Part shown: piece by piece, positions 43,601 through 56,822 of the stretch
Layout of the letters: every line of letters starts with the position of its first letter
How positions within the stretch are numbered: position 1 is the first letter of the stretch
Source: Multifurca ochricompacta
Lineage: Eukaryota; Basidiomycota; Agaricomycetes; Russulales; Russulaceae
NCBI GenBank assembly: GCA_022496185.1
Contig: WTXG01000045.1
Location: 62,001-126,000 of the forward strand
DNA: 64,000 nucleotides
Reading direction: 5' to 3'
Translations under genes and position numbers: made by a program
The notes under the pieces: generated by a model
Seen by the model: the letters and a program-made list of their open reading frames with translations, nothing else
Told to the model about the DNA's origin: nothing
Databases searched by the model: none

Positions 43601-46600
43601 ACAAGCCGTGTTATGGCTGTGAAATGGGAAAATCACACCGTCTTCCATTCCCTCCCTCTCAAAAGAGAGCTTCAGCACCCTTGGAAGTCATTCATAGTGA
43701 CTAGTTGGTCCTTTACAATGTACTTCAATTCAAGGAACCTATACTTCGCCACTTCATAGACGACTTTAGCAGGACAGCTCTAGTTGTTGCTATGAAGAAT
43801 AAAAGTGATTTCACATCGGTCTTCAGTAACATTAAGGCATTCTTGGAAAATAAAACAGACAAGAAAATAAAGACCTTACACACAGACCGAGGTGGGAATA
43901 TGTAATAGGGAGCTGAAGTCAATACTTGAGAAGGCTGGCATAGAGCATAAATTGACAATGCCATATTCCCCACAACAGAACGGAAGGGCTGAAAGGTTCA
44001 ACAGAACCATTATGGAAAAGGCTACCAGTATGCTGCATCATGCTGGTCTTTCCCTTGGTTTCTGGGAATGTGCAGTGGAACAGCCTGTCACATATACAAT
44101 AGAAGCCATCTGCTCTAATAAGTGGAGGACACCGCTTGAGCTTCTGGATGGGGACATTCCAGATGTCTCTTACTTTAAAATATTTGGCTGCTTAGCCTAC
44201 TACACTGTCCCAGAGGACAAAAGACTAAACTGGATCAAAAGCCAGGGAACAGTCTTTGTCGGGTATGCACCCCACTCAAAGGATATCTTCTATGGGACAT
44301 GCATACTCGATCCTTCGTATTGTCAAGAGATGTGACATTTGATGAAGGGTCCTTCCCATCCAACCTTGCCAAGGACAGCAAGGGAAAGCAAAAGGAAAAA
44401 GTTACGCCTTTTGTCTTAGAAGGAGAGGCCTGTCCACCTCAACCAGCAATAGCCACAGTTCCTCAGGCTCCTGAAGACAAGGACGCGAGGTTGAGGAACA
44501 GGAGGTAGTGGAACCTCCTCAAATAAATCCTGAGCCTACCACACCCGAAATGAGCTTGACACACATGATCAAACCATCTATCAGACACCTCCATCCCAAA
44601 TCATGGAACCATCAGAACTCCCGAAGAACCCGTGCAAAGAGACAGTCTAAGAAAAAGACTGTGGCAAAATTCCCAACCAGTATTACTAGGGAAAGTCCAC
44701 GCTCTCAACAACGTGACAGGGCTGTGCAGGAAGATCTAGATCTTGATACTGCCTGTCCTAAACGTTCACGCCCATGAACCCTCATTTACAATGAGGATAA
44801 TGCTGAGTTCGTGCAGGTTCTTCCAGACTTGGGAATATGGAATTGCTTAATGCCGCAGGTGTCTCTTATAGGATCCCCTGACTTTTCAGGAGGCAATGCA
44901 GTCTGATAATGCAATGAATGGCTTGAGGCATGCAAATATGAAATTGATGCTTAGATAACTAATGTGTGGCGCCTTGAGATCTTCCAAAAGGAAGAAAGGC
45001 AGTCAAGTCAAAATGGGTTTTTAAGCTGAAACCAGATGGACGGTTTCGTGCTAGGCTGTGGCAAAAGGTTTCACCCAAGTAGAAGGGGTGGACTTCGATG
45101 AAACATTCTCCCAGTCGCCAGATTTGAATCACTTAGATTATTACTAGCGCTAGCTACGCTAGAGGATTGGGAAATCCACCAAATGGATGTCAAATCGGCA
45201 TTCCTACATGGCGATCTGGATGAAGAAATTTATATGGAGCAACCAGTTGGTTTCGTCGTTGCTGGTCAAGAGTCCAAAGTTTGTAGGCTACAAAAAGCTT
45301 ATATGGCCTCAAACAAGCTCCCGAGCATGGAATTACAGTTCCATGCAGTTCTTAATGAACTGGGCTTTACTCGGACGTACTCTGATGCAGGAGTATATGT
45401 GTTTCATCAAAAGGAGGGGGATGATTCACTTTATGTCATTCTCTATGTAGATGACATTACTATACTTGGTCTTCCAATGATAGATAACGTGGCTGAAGTC
45501 ATCTCTATCTAATCGATATGAGATGACTGACTTGGGAGAAATCCAGTCATACCTTGGAGTTAACATCACCAGGGATCGTCCTAATAAGACACTGGAAATT
45601 GATCAAGCAGCCTACGTTTTATCTATTATTGAGAAGTTTGGGATGAGGGATTCCAACCGAGTATATACTCCTCTTCCCTCTGGCGCTGATGTACATCTGG
45701 TCAAGTTTGAAGGCCAGGCATCTACTTCTGAAATAAAGAAGTACCAACAGCTGATGGGGTCTCTGCTATGGGTGCAGATTGGAAGCAGACCGATATCAGT
45801 TTTGCTGTGGCGCGCCTTAGTCAATACGCTTCCAACCCCTCTCAAGATCACATGCGACTTGCAAAGTATGTCTTAAGTATCTTAACAGTACAAAAGACTG
45901 CAAGTTGCAGTATTCTGGAGGGAATGGGGAGAGTGGCCTTCATGGCTTTGCAGATTCCTCATGGGGAGATCAAGAGGACTGCCACTCTACCTCAGGCTAC
46001 GTGTTTTTCTTGGCAAATGGTGCCATTTCATGGTGTTCCAGAAAACAGAAAACAGTAGCACAGTCCACCACTGAAGCCGAATATATGAGCCTCTCTGAGG
46101 CTGCAAATCAGGCAGTGTGGTATAGGACTTTTATGGAGGAACTAGGGTATGAGGTATCCTCCCCTATACTACTCCACTGTGACAATAAGGGTGCCGTGGA
46201 TTTGGCATTAAACCCAGTCACAGGAAGGCGGTCAAAGCATATTCCCATCAAGTACCATGCCATTAGGGGGTACATTGAATCGCACATAATTGAGTTAGTG
46301 CGAACCCCCACAGGTGAGATGCTGGCAGATGGCTTCACTAAGTCTCTACCAAGAGCATCATTTGAAACCATGGTAAATGGACTTGGACTTATGCTGGAAT
46401 GAGAAGAGCTGGAATCTGGAGACTTTGAATACCAGTTTCACTTTCCCACCATGCCAATGAGCACGTTCTCGACCTCGAGAGTGATGCAAGAGGTGTGAGT
46501 TTGCATAAGCGAATCTACAACTTGTATGCAAACTCACAACCCGCACTTGAGAGTTAGAGAAGTTGGATCTCTGGCTGGCGATATGCTCATTTAATTGTGA

Positions 46601-47154
46601 TGGCAGTGTGCTCATCCAACTCATTTCCCATCCATGACCAGATGCCTTCAGCATGGAGGGATGTTGAACACAGAAGATGTTCGGTGATGCTTCAGGCATC
46701 AGGTGATCAGATTAGCTGCTTTGTAGATTAGATTAGATACCGGAGTTTCGGACTATTTACATTATCATTATTACTTTCTTTCTCACATTCCGCAGTAGCT
46801 GACTGATACACTATGTAACATGTGATTTCTGTAGTGGCCAATGGCCTTTCTCCCTCATGTTTATTGTTTGGACTTTGTCCGGCACTTGTGGACTTATTCC
46901 CAGTGCACAGACCACCCTTGATTAGTATATAAGGGTGTCTGTTTCGTCCTCTACACTTCAGAGTTTTCTTCACCTCTGAAGTGTAAGTCCTTCTACATTA
47001 CTTCCTACTATACCTTTGACTAACTGCTCTCTGTAGCTAACTTGTCCTTAGGTCAGTAGTATAGTAATAGAGTTTTCTTCACCTCTGAAGTCTAACTTGT
47101 CCTTTAGTTAAACTAACAACCACAGTCAGTATGCTGGCTCATGCCTGTTTCACA
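40650..47154 (+). mobile_element. Ty1/copia element (copia-2) inserted in copia-3
   Basis: LTRs 40,650-41,151 and 46,662-47,154; primer site GGTTATGGGCCC at 41,152-41,163. It sits in the pol end of copia-3, with CCATG on the left and CCATC on the right, a 4/5 target duplication. A ~900-bp leader (41,164-42,083) precedes gag and holds no clear gene. Confidence 0.9.
42084..46402 (+). pseudogene. Gag-pol of copia-2, many frameshifts
   Basis: Gag starts MSSIVFPPTFKFNKLDG, with zinc knuckle CFYCQKPGHKANEC near 42,858. Protease DSGATTHF (catalytic motif intact) lies near 43,120, the integrase with an HH-CC region near 43,500-43,620, and its core after that, with GGNM frames broken at 43,903. RT has VKSAFLHGDLDEEIYM at 45,187 and YVDDITIL near 45,448; RNase H ends at LPRASFETMVNGLGLMLE, stop 46,402. 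I see at least ten frame breaks or stops, so the copy is dead. Confidence 0.9.
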
Positions 47155-50100
47155 CCATCTGCCAGCATCTCACCTGTGGGGGTTCGCACTAATTCAATTA
47201 TGTGCAATTGATGTACCCCTAATGCATGGTACTTGATAGGTATATGCTTTGACTGCCTTCCTGTGACCGGGTTTAATGCCAAATCTACGGCACCCTTATT
47301 ATCACAGTGGAGTAGTATAGGGAGGATACCTCATACCCTAATTCCTCCATAAAAGTCCTATACCATGTTGCCTGATTTGCAGCCTCAGAGAGGCTCATAT
47401 ATTCGGCTTCAGTGGTGGACTGTGCTACTGTTTTCTGCTTTCTGGAACACCATGAAATGGCACCATTTGCTAAGAAAAACACGTAGCCTGAGGTAGAGTG
47501 GCAGTCCTCTTGATCTCCCCATGAGGAATCTGCAAAGCCATGAAGGCCACTCTCCCCATTCCCTCCAGAATACCACAACTTGCAGTCTTTTGTACTGTTA
47601 AGATACTTTAGGACATATTTTGCAAGTCACATGTGATCTTGGGAGGGGTTGGAAGCATATTGACTAAGGCATGCCACAGCAAAACTGATGTCAGGTCTGC
47701 TTCCAATCTGCACCCATAGCAGAGACCCCATCAACTGTTGGTACTTCTTTATTTCAGAAGTAGATGCCTGGCCTTCAAACTTGACCAGATGTACATCAGC
47801 GCCAGAGGGAAGAGGAGTATATACTCGGTTGGAATCCCTCATCCCAAACTTCTCAATAATAGATAAAATGTAGGCTGCTTGGTCAATCTCCAGTGTCTTA
47901 TTAGGACAATCCCTGGTGATGTTAACTCCAAGGTACGACTGGATTTCTCCCAAGTCAGTCATCTCATATTGATTAGATAGAGAGGACTTCAGCCACGTTA
48001 TCTTTTTATTGGAAGACCCAAGTATAGTGATGTCATCTACATAAAGAATGACATAAAGTGAATCATCCTCCTCCTTTTGATGAAACACGTATACTCCTGC
48101 ATCAGAGTATGTCCGAGTGAAGCCCAGTTCATTAAGAACTGCATGGAATTGAAGATTCCATGCTCGGGAGGCTTGTTTGAGGCCATATAATGCTTTTTGT
48201 AGCCTACAAACTTTGGACTCTTGACCAGCAATGACGAAACCAACTGGCTGCTCCATATATATCTCTTCATCCAGATCGCCATGTAGGAATGCCGATTTGA
48301 CATCCATCTGGTGGATTTCCCAATCCTCTAGTGTAGCTAGCACTAGTAATAATCTAAGAGATTCAAATCTGGCAACTGGGGAGAATGTTTTGTCAAAGTC
48401 CACTCCTTCTACTTGGGTGAACCCTTTTGCCACGAGCCTAGCACGAAACCGTCCATCTGGTTTCAGCTTAAAAACCCATTTTGACTTGACAGCCTTTCTT
48501 CCTTTTGGAAGATCCTCAAGGTGCCACACATCAAGTTTATCTAAGGCATCAATTTCATATTTACATGCCTCAAGCCATTCACTGGCATTGTCAGACTGCA
48601 TTGCCTCCTGAAAAGTCAGGGGGTCTCTATAAGAGACACCTGTGGCATTTAGCAATTCCATATGCCCAAGTCTGGAAGAACCCTGCACAAACTCAGCATT
48701 ATCCTCATTATAAAATCGAGGATTCATGCGATGTGAATGTTTAGGACAGGCAGTATCAAGATCTAAATCTTCCTGCATGGCCTTGTCACGTTGCTGAGAT
48801 CGTGGACTTTCCCTAGTAAATACTGGCTGGGGAATTTTGCCAGCAGTCTTTTTCTTAGACTGTCTTTTGGCATGGGTTCTCTCAGGGAGTTCTGATGGTT
48901 CCATGATTTGGGATGGGGGCGTCTGATAGATAGTCTGATCATGTGTGTCAAGTTCATTTTCAGGTGTGGTAGGCTCAGGATTTACTTGAGGAGGTTCCAC
49001 TTCCTCCTGTTCCTCAACCTCGGCTTCCTTATCTTCAGGAGCCTGAGGAACTGTGGCTGTTGCTGGTTGAGGCTGGACAGGCCTCTCAACTTCTAGGACA
49101 AAAGGTGTAACTTTTTCCTTTTGTTTTCCCTTGCTGTCCTTGGCAAGGTTGGATGGAAAGGACCCTTCATCAAATGTCACATCTCTTGACAATACGAAGG
49201 ATTGAGTATGCATATCCCAAAGAAGATATCCTTTAGAGTGGGGTGCATACCCGACAAAGACTGTCTCCCTGGCTTTATGATCCAGTTTACGTCTTTTGTC
49301 CTCTGGGACAGTATAATAGGCTAAGCAGCCAAATATTTTAAAGTAGGAGACATCTTGAATGTCCCCATCCAGAAGCTCAAGCGGTGTCCTCCACTTATTA
49401 GAGCAGATAGGTGTTCTATTGTATATGTGACAGGCTGTTCGCACTGCACATTCCCAGAAACCAAGGGAAAGACCAGCATGATGTAACATACTGGTCGCCT
49501 TTTCCATGATGGTTCTGTTGAACCTTTCTGCTCTTCTGTTCTGTTGTGGGGAATATGGCATTGTCAATTTATGCTCTATGCCAGCCTGCTCAAGTATAGA
49601 CTTCAGCTCCCTATTAACAAATTCACCGCCTTGGTCTGTGTGTAAGGTCTTTATTTTCTTGTCTGTTTTATTTTCCAAGAATGCCTTAATATTACAGAAA
49701 ACTGATGTAAAATCACTTTTTGCTTTCATAGCAACAACTAGAGCTGTCCTGCTAAAGTCGTCTATGAAGGTGGCGAAGTATAGGTTCCCTTGAATTGAGG
49801 TACATTGCAAAGGACCAACTAGGTCACTATGAATGACCTCCAAGGGTGCTGAAGCTCTCTTTTGAGAGGGAGGGAATGGAAGACGGTGTGATTTTCCCAT
49901 TTCACAGCCATAACACGGCTTGTCTTCCACTTGGCTGTTATCAATACTAAGGCCTTTTACAGCCTTAGGAGCATATCGTTTGAGGGCCTCTTTTGACATA
50001 TGACCCATGCGCAAATGCCAGGTGTCAAGGCTACTTGATGCAGATTTGTGGGAAGCAGTATTTAGATTCTGCATAGTTTTCCCAAAGACCCAATAGAGTC

Positions 50101-51450
50101 CCATAGCTTTGACACCTTCTGCTATAATTGCATTATTGTACTTTATTTTGACCTCAGATGGAGTAAATTCCACTGAGCCACCTTTGTCTGTGATGCAGCT
50201 TGTTGACAGTATTCTCTCACTGCCAGGCATATAAAAGACATTGTTTAACTCTAACTCATAATTATTTCAAGTTTTGAGTAAGACTTTGCCTGTTCCTTCG
50301 ACTTGGACTACGGATCCATCACCAATTGTCACCTGATGTCCCTTGTGTGGGAAATACTCAGAGAAATCATCTAAGTATGGTGTAAAGTGAGTGGTGGCTC
50401 TGCTGTCCATCATCCAAGGGTTGCTGCCATCATCGACTTCTTGCGTATGCTTGGTCATAACATAAAGTGAAATGCGAGGTGTCTCATGCACCTCCTGTAT
50501 TCTGCCACTACCATTAACTATGGTAGCTACTTGTGTGGAGTTATTATGTACACTGGGGCCTTGCCCCTTCCTCTTGTTGCCCTTTTTGCCTGCATCAGCA
50601 TTGGCTCTGTCCTGTTTCCTTTGCTGACATTCATTAGCCTTGTGGCCTGGCTTCTGGCAATAGAAGCAGGTGACATCATTGGACGAAGATGCACCTGCAG
50701 GTTGTGGCATGAAATTTGGTTTTTTGTTTTTATTTTTGTTGACATGGGCTGCCTTGTTAAGGGCAGCCCCAACACCACTTCCTGCAGGGCCAGCTAGTCG
50801 GCTTTCCTCATTAAGGAACCTTTGGACGAGGTCCTGAGGGGAAAGGCGGTCAGGAGGACCTGATGCCAGGATAGAGCCAGCAATGGCACTGTAGGATGGA
50901 GGTAGGGATTGGAGCAATATAAAGCTCAACTGGAGATCAGAGATCTCCATCCCATTCTCTTTAAGAGTACTCCTCACATCTAACACATGCTGCAACTGGG
51001 GTCTGAATTGTTTGCCCTCCTCCAAGCGGAAGGAGGACACAGAACACCACAAGTTGTAGGTGGCCATGCTACCTACTGAGCCATAGAGCGATTCCAAACG
51101 CTCATATTTGGCATTGACAGACAAGTAAGTTCTGTCAGAGGCAATTTGAGAGTATGTTTCTGGTGATGTTACCATCACCAGGACTCCCATGAGGACTTCC
51201 TCCACCCTGTTCCATTCCAGGTACATCAGCTCTGACCAAAGTGCAAAGTGGCTGGCATATTGTCATCCTTTTCCCCTTCCTCTGGCTTGGGAGGATTCAG
51301 GAACTCAGGGGCATCATGCGTGATGTGCCTCTTCATCCCATTGATCCTCAGCAGGGCTGTGAAAGACACAGACCACTGCTGCCAGTTAGAGCCATCAAGT
51401 TTATCAAACTTGAAAGTAGGGGGGAAGACAATGGAAGACATTTGAGATGA
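47155..51450 (-). pseudogene. Gag-pol of copia-3
   Basis: Starts at ATG 51,450 (MSSIVFPPTFKFDKLDGSN); a break near 51,230 divides gag. The zinc knuckle CFYCQKPGHKANEC is near 50,650. The protease motif reads DSRATTHF, Gly to Arg at 50,399-50,401. A stop near 50,266 precedes a long open stretch, 50,230-47,627 (867 aa), with integrase (HLRMGHMS, CYGCEMGK, FIDDFSRTALVV, THTDQGGEF-like, RRAERFNRT) and RT (DVKSAFLHGDL, YVDDITILG). RNase H follows in two more pieces to 47,285 and beyond copia-2 at 40,649. This is the better preserved of the two copia copies. Confidence 0.9.
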
Positions 51451-52862
51451 TTTTAAAAAAGGTTGATCCTGGTTCCAAGGAGCAGTTAGAACCAGTTGTC
51501 CAGGTCTCATTGAAGAGGGCCCATCCATTCTGCGGCACTATGCTTCAGAACTTAAAAAAGTCCTGCCTCTGATGTGCGACTTCTAAGTAGTATAGTAAGC
51601 TGTCTAGTGCCATCTACAACAAGTCCTAAGCCCACATCAGGGGGACGTTGTGTAAATAGATGGGGAGTCATGTCATGGAGGAGCCAACCGCAAGTTCCAC
51701 TAGAGACAAAGGGTATAGAGCCCTTCCTCTAGTGCTGGTGGTGGAGTCCATGATTAAGCCCTAGATGATTGGGGCCATGACTATAGTAGACTATTGGGTT
51801 TCCTCTGGTTGGGGCGAACCCCCAATGAAAGCAGCAGGTACTTCTGCCCAGAGACAAAACCCTCTAGCTACTGTGTATATACTATAGTAGTTCAAGCCTA
51901 CTTGTATTGAGCCCAAGCGTCATGGGAGTGACTACCCATGCCTTGTTCTAGACCCTAAACTCTACCAGCAGGTCGCTAAACCTGGCTTATGGATCAAGCC
52001 AAGCATTGACTGAACCTATAGCCCCAAGCCTTCTGGGCAAGTGGCCTACTAAGACTATGGATGGGACAAAAACCCAGCTACAACTAAGAATACTATTTAC
52101 TTAGAGCGCACACAAGGAACTCAAGGTGTTTACCTGCTTAGGGTCCCTCATCACCTCTTGCAAGAATCCCCTGAGGGACTAGCCAGACAGATCAAGGTGG
52201 GCACATAAAGCACACCACCTTGTGGACAGTTAAGGGCAAGAGATAATGAAATCAAAGCTCACTGTGATGGTGATTGGGAAGTGAAGAAGTCTTGAAGCAG
52301 TGAGCTTGAAGAAGAAGGTTGGACTGATCAAAGAAAAGTCAGTGAAGCGTGCCCAGGGCCCATAACCTGTCGAACAGGCATGTGTGCAGCATACTGACTG
52401 TAAGGTTAGTGAGTTAGGCTATAAGACAAGTTCTACTTCAGAGATGAAGAAAACTCTGTATTACTATACTACACACCTATAAGACAAGTTCTCTACAGAG
52501 ACAGTTAGTGATAGGTAAGGTAGTAAGTAGAGAGAATGAACTTACACTTCAGAGATGAAGAAAACTCTGAAGTGTAGACAACAAAACAGACACCCTTATA
52601 TACTCCAAGGGATGGTCTGTGCACTGGGAATAAGTCCACAGGTGCCGGACAAAGTCCAAACAGTAAACAGAGGGAGAAAGGCTATTGGCCAGTACAGAAA
52701 TCACATGTTACATGGTGTATCAGTCAGCTACTGCGGAATGTGAGAAAGAAAGTAATAAGATAATGTAAAAGTCTGAAACTCCGGTATCTAATCTAATCTA
52801 CAAAGTAGCTAATCTAATCACCTGATGCCTGAAGCATCACCGAACATCTTCTGTGTTCAACA

Positions 52863-53167
52863 AAAAGACCATTCAAACATCGCATGAGATGGTGGATGGT
52901 GATGGTATGTAATATCCAGGTCAACCTGTCTTCATCAAGCTTTGGAATCCACGTCCTTCACAATCTCAAATGGCCGAAGACTTTCAGCAACCCATCAGAC
53001 AATCTCAGCTCTATCATGTTTGAGATCAAGTATATGTGAGTCAGTATGGCACATACCTTGCTTCAGTTTTTGTGTGTTGTTGATGTGAGTATGAAACTTT
53101 GCCTTTTCCAACCCTCTAAATGTTGCCAGAATTGATCCATCCTTTGACAGAGGTTTTACCACCAAGT
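52863..53167 (-). pseudogene. hAT transposase, N-terminal part (second piece)
   Basis: Continues the N-terminal region through LVVKPLSKDGSILATFRG, HDRAEIV and, in a shifted frame, WVAESLRPFEIVKD and a KTGRPGYYIPSPST-like end, typical of fungal hAT transposases before the catalytic domain. Cut at 52,862 by copia-3 and at 53,168 by a solo LTR. Confidence 0.75.
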
Positions 53168-53742
53168 TGTTACGTCCAGTGTGGGACATTCCACACAACT
53201 TGTGTGACAGCATGATACGGGGGTTCGGATAAGAAACCAACAAGGTCTCTTGGAGTGAAATGTGACGAGTCAAAGTTGAAGAGGCTGTACTCTAAGACGA
53301 TGGTGAGTGGAAAGTGCCAGAAGCACTTGAGACAGACAGATGCTTCAAGAGGACAAGTCCAGAAGACTAGCACTGATGTATTCAATAAGTCGAGTCTAAG
53401 GTCTACTGGGTAGCTATAGCGGACTTATATACGTAAGGCAGTGGGCGTCTACGAGATAAGGATACGGAGTCAAGTGGGCCCAAATATCTGAAAGCGGAGG
53501 GCGTAAAGCCTGGCTTCTACTGATAGGGGATTAAGTAAATGTCTGATCATATGATAAGGAGATAAGCGATAAGTGAAGAAACAAGTAGGTAAACATGAAC
53601 AAGCGAACAAGTCACAGGGATGGACGAAGGGCATGTGACGGATCCCACGATGGAGACGTGATCTGGTAGTGAAGCATGGTCAGCAGGGAGGGGTTATCGT
53701 TGGGCAAGAAAAAGAATATGGGGAGCGATGGGGTTCGTAACA
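53168..53742 (-). mobile_element. Solo LTR, Ty3/gypsy, in the hAT
   Basis: 575 bp, TGTTACG...CGTAACA, exact duplication CAAGT on both sides (53,163-53,167, 53,743-53,747). The start motif AGACTCGACTT is present in reverse near 53,388. Confidence 0.92.
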
Positions 53743-53947
53743 CAAGTTGTGAGTGTTACGTCTGGTGTGTGACATTCCGCACGACTTGTGCGACAGCTTG
53801 GTGCGTTTGTTCAGATAAGAAGTCAATAAGACCTCTTGGAGTTTGAATGGATGAGTCAAAGTCAAAGGGGCTGTTCCCTAGTGACAATGTTAAGCGGAAA
53901 GTGCCAAAAGCACTGAGATGGTTGAGTCAAAGGTTTCAAGGGGAAGT

Positions 53948-55132
53948 TGTTACGACCCTACTCTTTTCCTGATCCTTACACTGCACCTCCCCCTGCACCA
54001 CACTTGACTGTCCATTCCACCATCCCTTGACCACTTTGGCCCCAGAACCCAGATGCCTATGGCCTTGTGCCTAGGATCTTTGACTTGATGCCCTTGGCTT
54101 ACTGCCTTGGGACCCTACCTGATGCCTGTGGCCTGTATGCCCAGGACCCCACCCTGATGCCTGCACCTGACCCACTGATAGTTCAGCTACTGTGCTGTTG
54201 GCTGTAGACCCCCTTCTCCTGATACTTGGCCTTTGTCTTGGCCAGTATCTGTACCCTGTCCCTGTGGCTGACACCCATAGGATCTCTGACACTGTCCCTG
54301 CCAATCTAATCTTCGGCTTTGGCTTGTACTTGGCCCTTTGCCAGTCATGTGACCCATGTGATCCCTGACCATGTGATCCCTGACCATGTGACCCTGGACC
54401 ATGTGATCTTTGACTTTGATCACAGCACCTTCACCTGATCATTTACCCCTTTCTGATCACATGGCCCATCTGGCTTATCATCCACTCTATCCTTTGTGGG
54501 ACTTATTGTCCCACACTCTGATTATGCTTATCTTTCTTATCACCCTTATCTGTCTTCTTTGCCCCTTCCCCAGTCTATTCATATTCACTCCTATCTGCTT
54601 ATCTGTTTATCTGCTTATCTGTTTATCTCTTATCTGCTTATCTTCTTATCTCTTATCTTCTCAGAAGCCTCCCTTCGCTACAGTACTTAAAGACACTGTA
54701 GACAGCCAGTAGATCCCCAGATTTGACCTCTTGTGCCTTCAGCCTAGAAGTCTTGAACCTCAATACATCAGAGACCTTTTTCCCCTTCCTTTGCGCCTTT
54801 GTGATCCCTGCAGGGAACCCCATTGCCTCTGGCAATGGGTGTGTACCCTTCCCTTTGAACCCCCTTGCCGTCTCCTAGGGCTCCAGTGTGCTCAGTGTGT
54901 TTCCGGCACAGCAACTGGACCCTGTCCCCACTTAACAGCCTTAGGGGATTAGCTCCCTCTGGCTGACTCATCCCATCTCTCTCTGTGCTTGGTTATAGCA
55001 CCAACCCTTAATCCGTTCCGAGGCTAGACAGTAGCCTGGAGCCTAGCCTTACCAAGCTAGGCTCCTGGCTGAGGCAATGGACCCGCGTCGATCCGTGCAT
55101 GTCGCACACAGAACGCCCTGCTGAGCGTAACA
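53948..55132. mobile_element. Solo LTR-like element of 1185 bp inside the gypsy-4 3' LTR
   Basis: TGTTACGACC...GAGCGTAACA with the duplication GAAGT on both sides (53,943-53,947, 55,133-55,137). Contains tandem 'gaccatgtgatccct' units near 54,366-54,415 and CTTATCTG-type repeats at ~54,596-54,660. No ORF of note. The ends resemble gypsy LTRs but the body matches no other element of the window. Confidence 0.8.
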
Positions 55133-55555
55133 GAAGTCCAGAAGATGAACACCGATGTATTCAATAAGTCAAGTCTAAAGTCTACAGTGTAGCTAGGACG
55201 GACTTATATACGTAAATGGACGGGCATCTATAGATAAGGATAATGGAGTCATGTGGGCCCAAAGATATGAAAGCGGAGGGTGTAAAGCCTGGCTTCTGAT
55301 AGGGAATTAAGTAAGTGTCCAGTCGTAGAGATAAGAAGATAAGAAAGGGTAAACATGGGTAAACAGTAAGTACATAAGTCCAAACAATGGTCACGGGGAT
55401 GGAAGCAACGCATGTGAGGGGTCCCAGGAGGGAGACGTAATGAGGAAATGGAGTGTCGGTGGGCGAGTGGGGTCCCTGTTGGGAAGAGTGAAGAAAATAG
55501 GGCTGCTAGGCCCTGTTTGTAACATCACCCTCCCTTCTGGCTCGAGCTGACCCAG

Positions 55556-56749
55556 CTAGAAACGCACACCATCATCATCCTGCACCAAGTCCACATAATC
55601 ATCTGCCAGGTTTCGATCCCCGACGGTGTACGTTTCATCTACTGCACATTGGTGTGTGCGCAGGAAGCCGTATGGGCCATGTCGTCCGCACTGGCAACAC
55701 AGGTCATACACTGGACAGTCGAGCTCACGATGTCCCATGTTATGTCGTAGACACTTTCCACACCATCCTGAAGGGTTGAGAATGGTAGGAGCAACTCCCA
55801 GACATTGGAAGATGCAGAATCAACTCCAATGGAGATTGCTTTGGCAGTGACGGCACCATTTGTGGTTAAGGGGACAATTCCAGCTAATATGATACTTGCT
55901 ATCACATCGCCAGCAAGTCTCTCCTCGGGGGTTCTTGTGCATGTGTGGCATCTCAAATTGGTTTGGCAGCAGTTGTGGTGCCGCTCCTAGTGATCATGGG
56001 GGAAGGGGTCGTGCATAGGTATCAGTGTACCTCTCAGCAATTGTCTGATATGCGTCCCCTATCTCCAGCCTTTTCCGAATCTCTGTTAACTCCTGCTCCA
56101 CTTGGAACATACCCCTCATGAGCCTTGTCATCTGCTTTGTGTACTCCTTATACTGGGTATTGAGTGTGGTGTGAAGCATCAGGGTCTTCCGCAGTCTCAT
56201 TACTTTGGCTTTGAGACACGGGAGTCGCATGTCATTCAGCACCTTGTCAATTGTGAATGCATGGGGGTCGTCAGCTGCAAGGTGTCCCAGCTGTTCGTCG
56301 CTCATTGTATGGTGGAGACAACCTGTGTATCATTCTTCCAAGTAAACTGGGGCCCCATAGACAGGCCCATCCTTTTTCATACACCCTGCAACATCCATTC
56401 CTCCATTGGTGTAAAAGATGTACTTAGCTATGACCTTTTCTCCGTTGGCCATGGTGATTTCGAGGGGGAAGTACATGGAGGAATTTGGGTTGTTGAGGAA
56501 GAAGGGGAACTCGGGTACATCATCATCTTGTTCCATGTTGAGGAGGTCGTTTGGGTGGGGTTCTTTGGAGTGAGTGAAGTCATTGTTGGGGTTGGGTGAC
56601 TGGTTCTTAATGCATTCTTCCACAGCTTCATAGTCAATGGGAGAGGAGGGATGAGTGGAGGGGTGAGCGGAAGGAAAGGCTTCTACAACCACAGTAGTGG
56701 CGGCGAAGGCATCGATGGCAGCAGAGGCGGCGATGAAGGAAGAGGACAT
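55556..56749 (-). pseudogene. Third ORF of gypsy-4, degraded
   Basis: From ATG 56,749 the translation follows the gypsy-1 third ORF closely: AAIDAFAATTVVVEAFPSAH, FPLEITMANGEKVIAKYIFY, the coiled coil MSDEQLGHLAADDPHAFTID, and at the end GHRELDCPVYDLCCQCG, ending in QDDDGVRF at 55,556. There are stops near 56,330 and 55,994 and further frame breaks in the zinc-knuckle part. The homology fixes the gypsy-1 start and shows that the ORF is a stable part of this lineage. Confidence 0.88.
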
Positions 56750-56822
56750 ATTGGTTTATGGTTAGGACATTGCTGGTGAAGCATTGTTCTGGGGGAGAAA
56801 AGTTGGGAGCTTGCTTCCCTTT

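Larger units (their letters stand above)
39805..52862 (-). mobile_element. Ty1/copia element (copia-3) split by copia-2
   Basis: LTRs 39,805-40,303 and 52,368-52,862 (TGTTGAAC...CGACA in its own direction). The primer site GGTTATGGGCCC in reverse at 52,356-52,367 directly abuts the 5' LTR. The 3' end of pol and the segment to the LTR are at 40,304-40,649; the rest is 47,155-52,367. Both flanks are hAT sequence, but from different parts, and no 5-bp duplication is seen. Confidence 0.88.
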
